From: CAZJOD01 sp964547525
Lineage (GTDB): Bacteria > Bacillota > Clostridia > JAAYHZ01
Assembly (NCBI GenBank): GCA_964547525.1
Contig: CAZJOD010000211.1
Coordinates: forward strand, 1-5,648
Direction of reading: 5' to 3'
Length of the DNA stretch: 5,648 nt
The notes under the pieces were generated by a model. That model was given only the letters and a program-made list of their open reading frames with translations, ran no database searches and was not told the DNA's origin. The number at the start of each line of letters is the position of its first letter. The first letter of the stretch is position 1. Position numbers and translations under genes: made by a program. Shown one piece after another: positions 5,455 through 5,648 of the stretch.

Positions 5455-5648
5455 TAAAATTATATTTAAAATTTTTATCAAATTTCTTTTGTATTTTATT
5501 AATCTGTATTAAGGATCTGTGTAAGTGTAAAAAAGAAAAAAATTCACTGATGATAAATTATAAACTATTTATAGTATAATAATATTCGCCGATTGTAACT
5601 AAACGACTTAATTACGAATAAAACTCGAATTCATGATTTTACAGAAAA

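Larger units (their letters stand above)
5428..5648. other. Non-coding 5' region of the lyase gene
   Basis: This 221-bp AT-rich stretch holds no supportable gene. For the lyase direction there are several -10-like boxes, including TATACT at 5573-5578 and the reverse complement of ATTATA at 5558-5563, none with a convincing -35 at 16-18 bp. On the plus strand a TATAAT lies at 5575-5580, overlapping the minus-strand box, so divergent promoters are possible. A 14-nt purine tract (A6-G-A7) spans 5529-5542. If transcription starts near 5565-5570, the lyase message has a leader of about 140 nt, in which I see no strong hairpin or known riboswitch. Confidence 0.4.

Noticed and set aside
5428..5481. 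Longer lyase start with a hydrophobic N terminus that might pass for a signal peptide
   Set aside because: The 18 extra codons run through the near-perfect ribosome binding site and the extended -10-like box. The hydrophobic run is short, lacks a cleavage site, and has no ribosome binding site of its own.
5633..5648. Possible plus-strand gene start (ATG at 5633) at the right edge
   Set aside because: Only five codons are visible and no ribosome binding site precedes it, so it cannot be supported.
1..5648. CRISPR array, tRNA or rRNA, insertion sequence, phage or toxin-antitoxin genes
   Set aside because: Reading both strands showed no spaced direct repeats, no clover-leaf or rRNA-like segments, no transposase or integrase motifs, and no small gene pairs of that kind.

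Overview
The window looks like chromosomal DNA from a low-GC Gram-positive bacterium, most likely a member of the Clostridia. The evidence is an AT-rich composition (roughly 27-36 % GC by hand count of sampled stretches), strong AGGAGG-type ribosome binding sites, a short hydrophobic signal peptide with a Lys-Lys start, and the kinds of gene present. The species cannot be named from this sequence.

Layout. Positions 3-275 (+) hold the last 90 codons of a gene that begins outside the window. Its stop codon overlaps, as ATGA, the start of a 652-aa exported protein of unknown function (272-2230, +), so the two form a translationally coupled pair. A hairpin with T-runs on both sides (2241-2296) closes this unit and also the convergent unit on the other strand. 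On the minus strand lie a classical thioredoxin (2310-2627) and, upstream of it, an 886-aa heparinase II/III-type polysaccharide lyase with an N-terminal zinc-ribbon-like motif (2767-5427). The 139-bp gap between them carries a promoter-like -10 and a near-palindrome that could control the thioredoxin. The last 221 bp (5428-5648) hold the lyase's 5' region and no supportable gene.

How the genes relate. The lyase has no signal peptide, so it probably acts in the cytoplasm on imported uronic-acid-containing oligosaccharides. No transporter, regulator or other glycan enzyme is visible beside it. The thioredoxin is a housekeeping disulfide reductant and its position next to the lyase need not mean a shared function. 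The exported protein and its truncated upstream partner are the least understood part. The exported protein is Tyr-rich, is split in two by a Pro/Ser/Asp linker, and shows a composition step near that linker which could reflect domain shuffling.

I looked for a new multi-gene system and found none that the sequence supports. There is no CRISPR array, RNA gene, insertion sequence or phage gene that I can recognise. The items most worth following are the coupled secreted-protein pair, the intracellular zinc-ribbon lyase, and the possible operator ahead of the thioredoxin.
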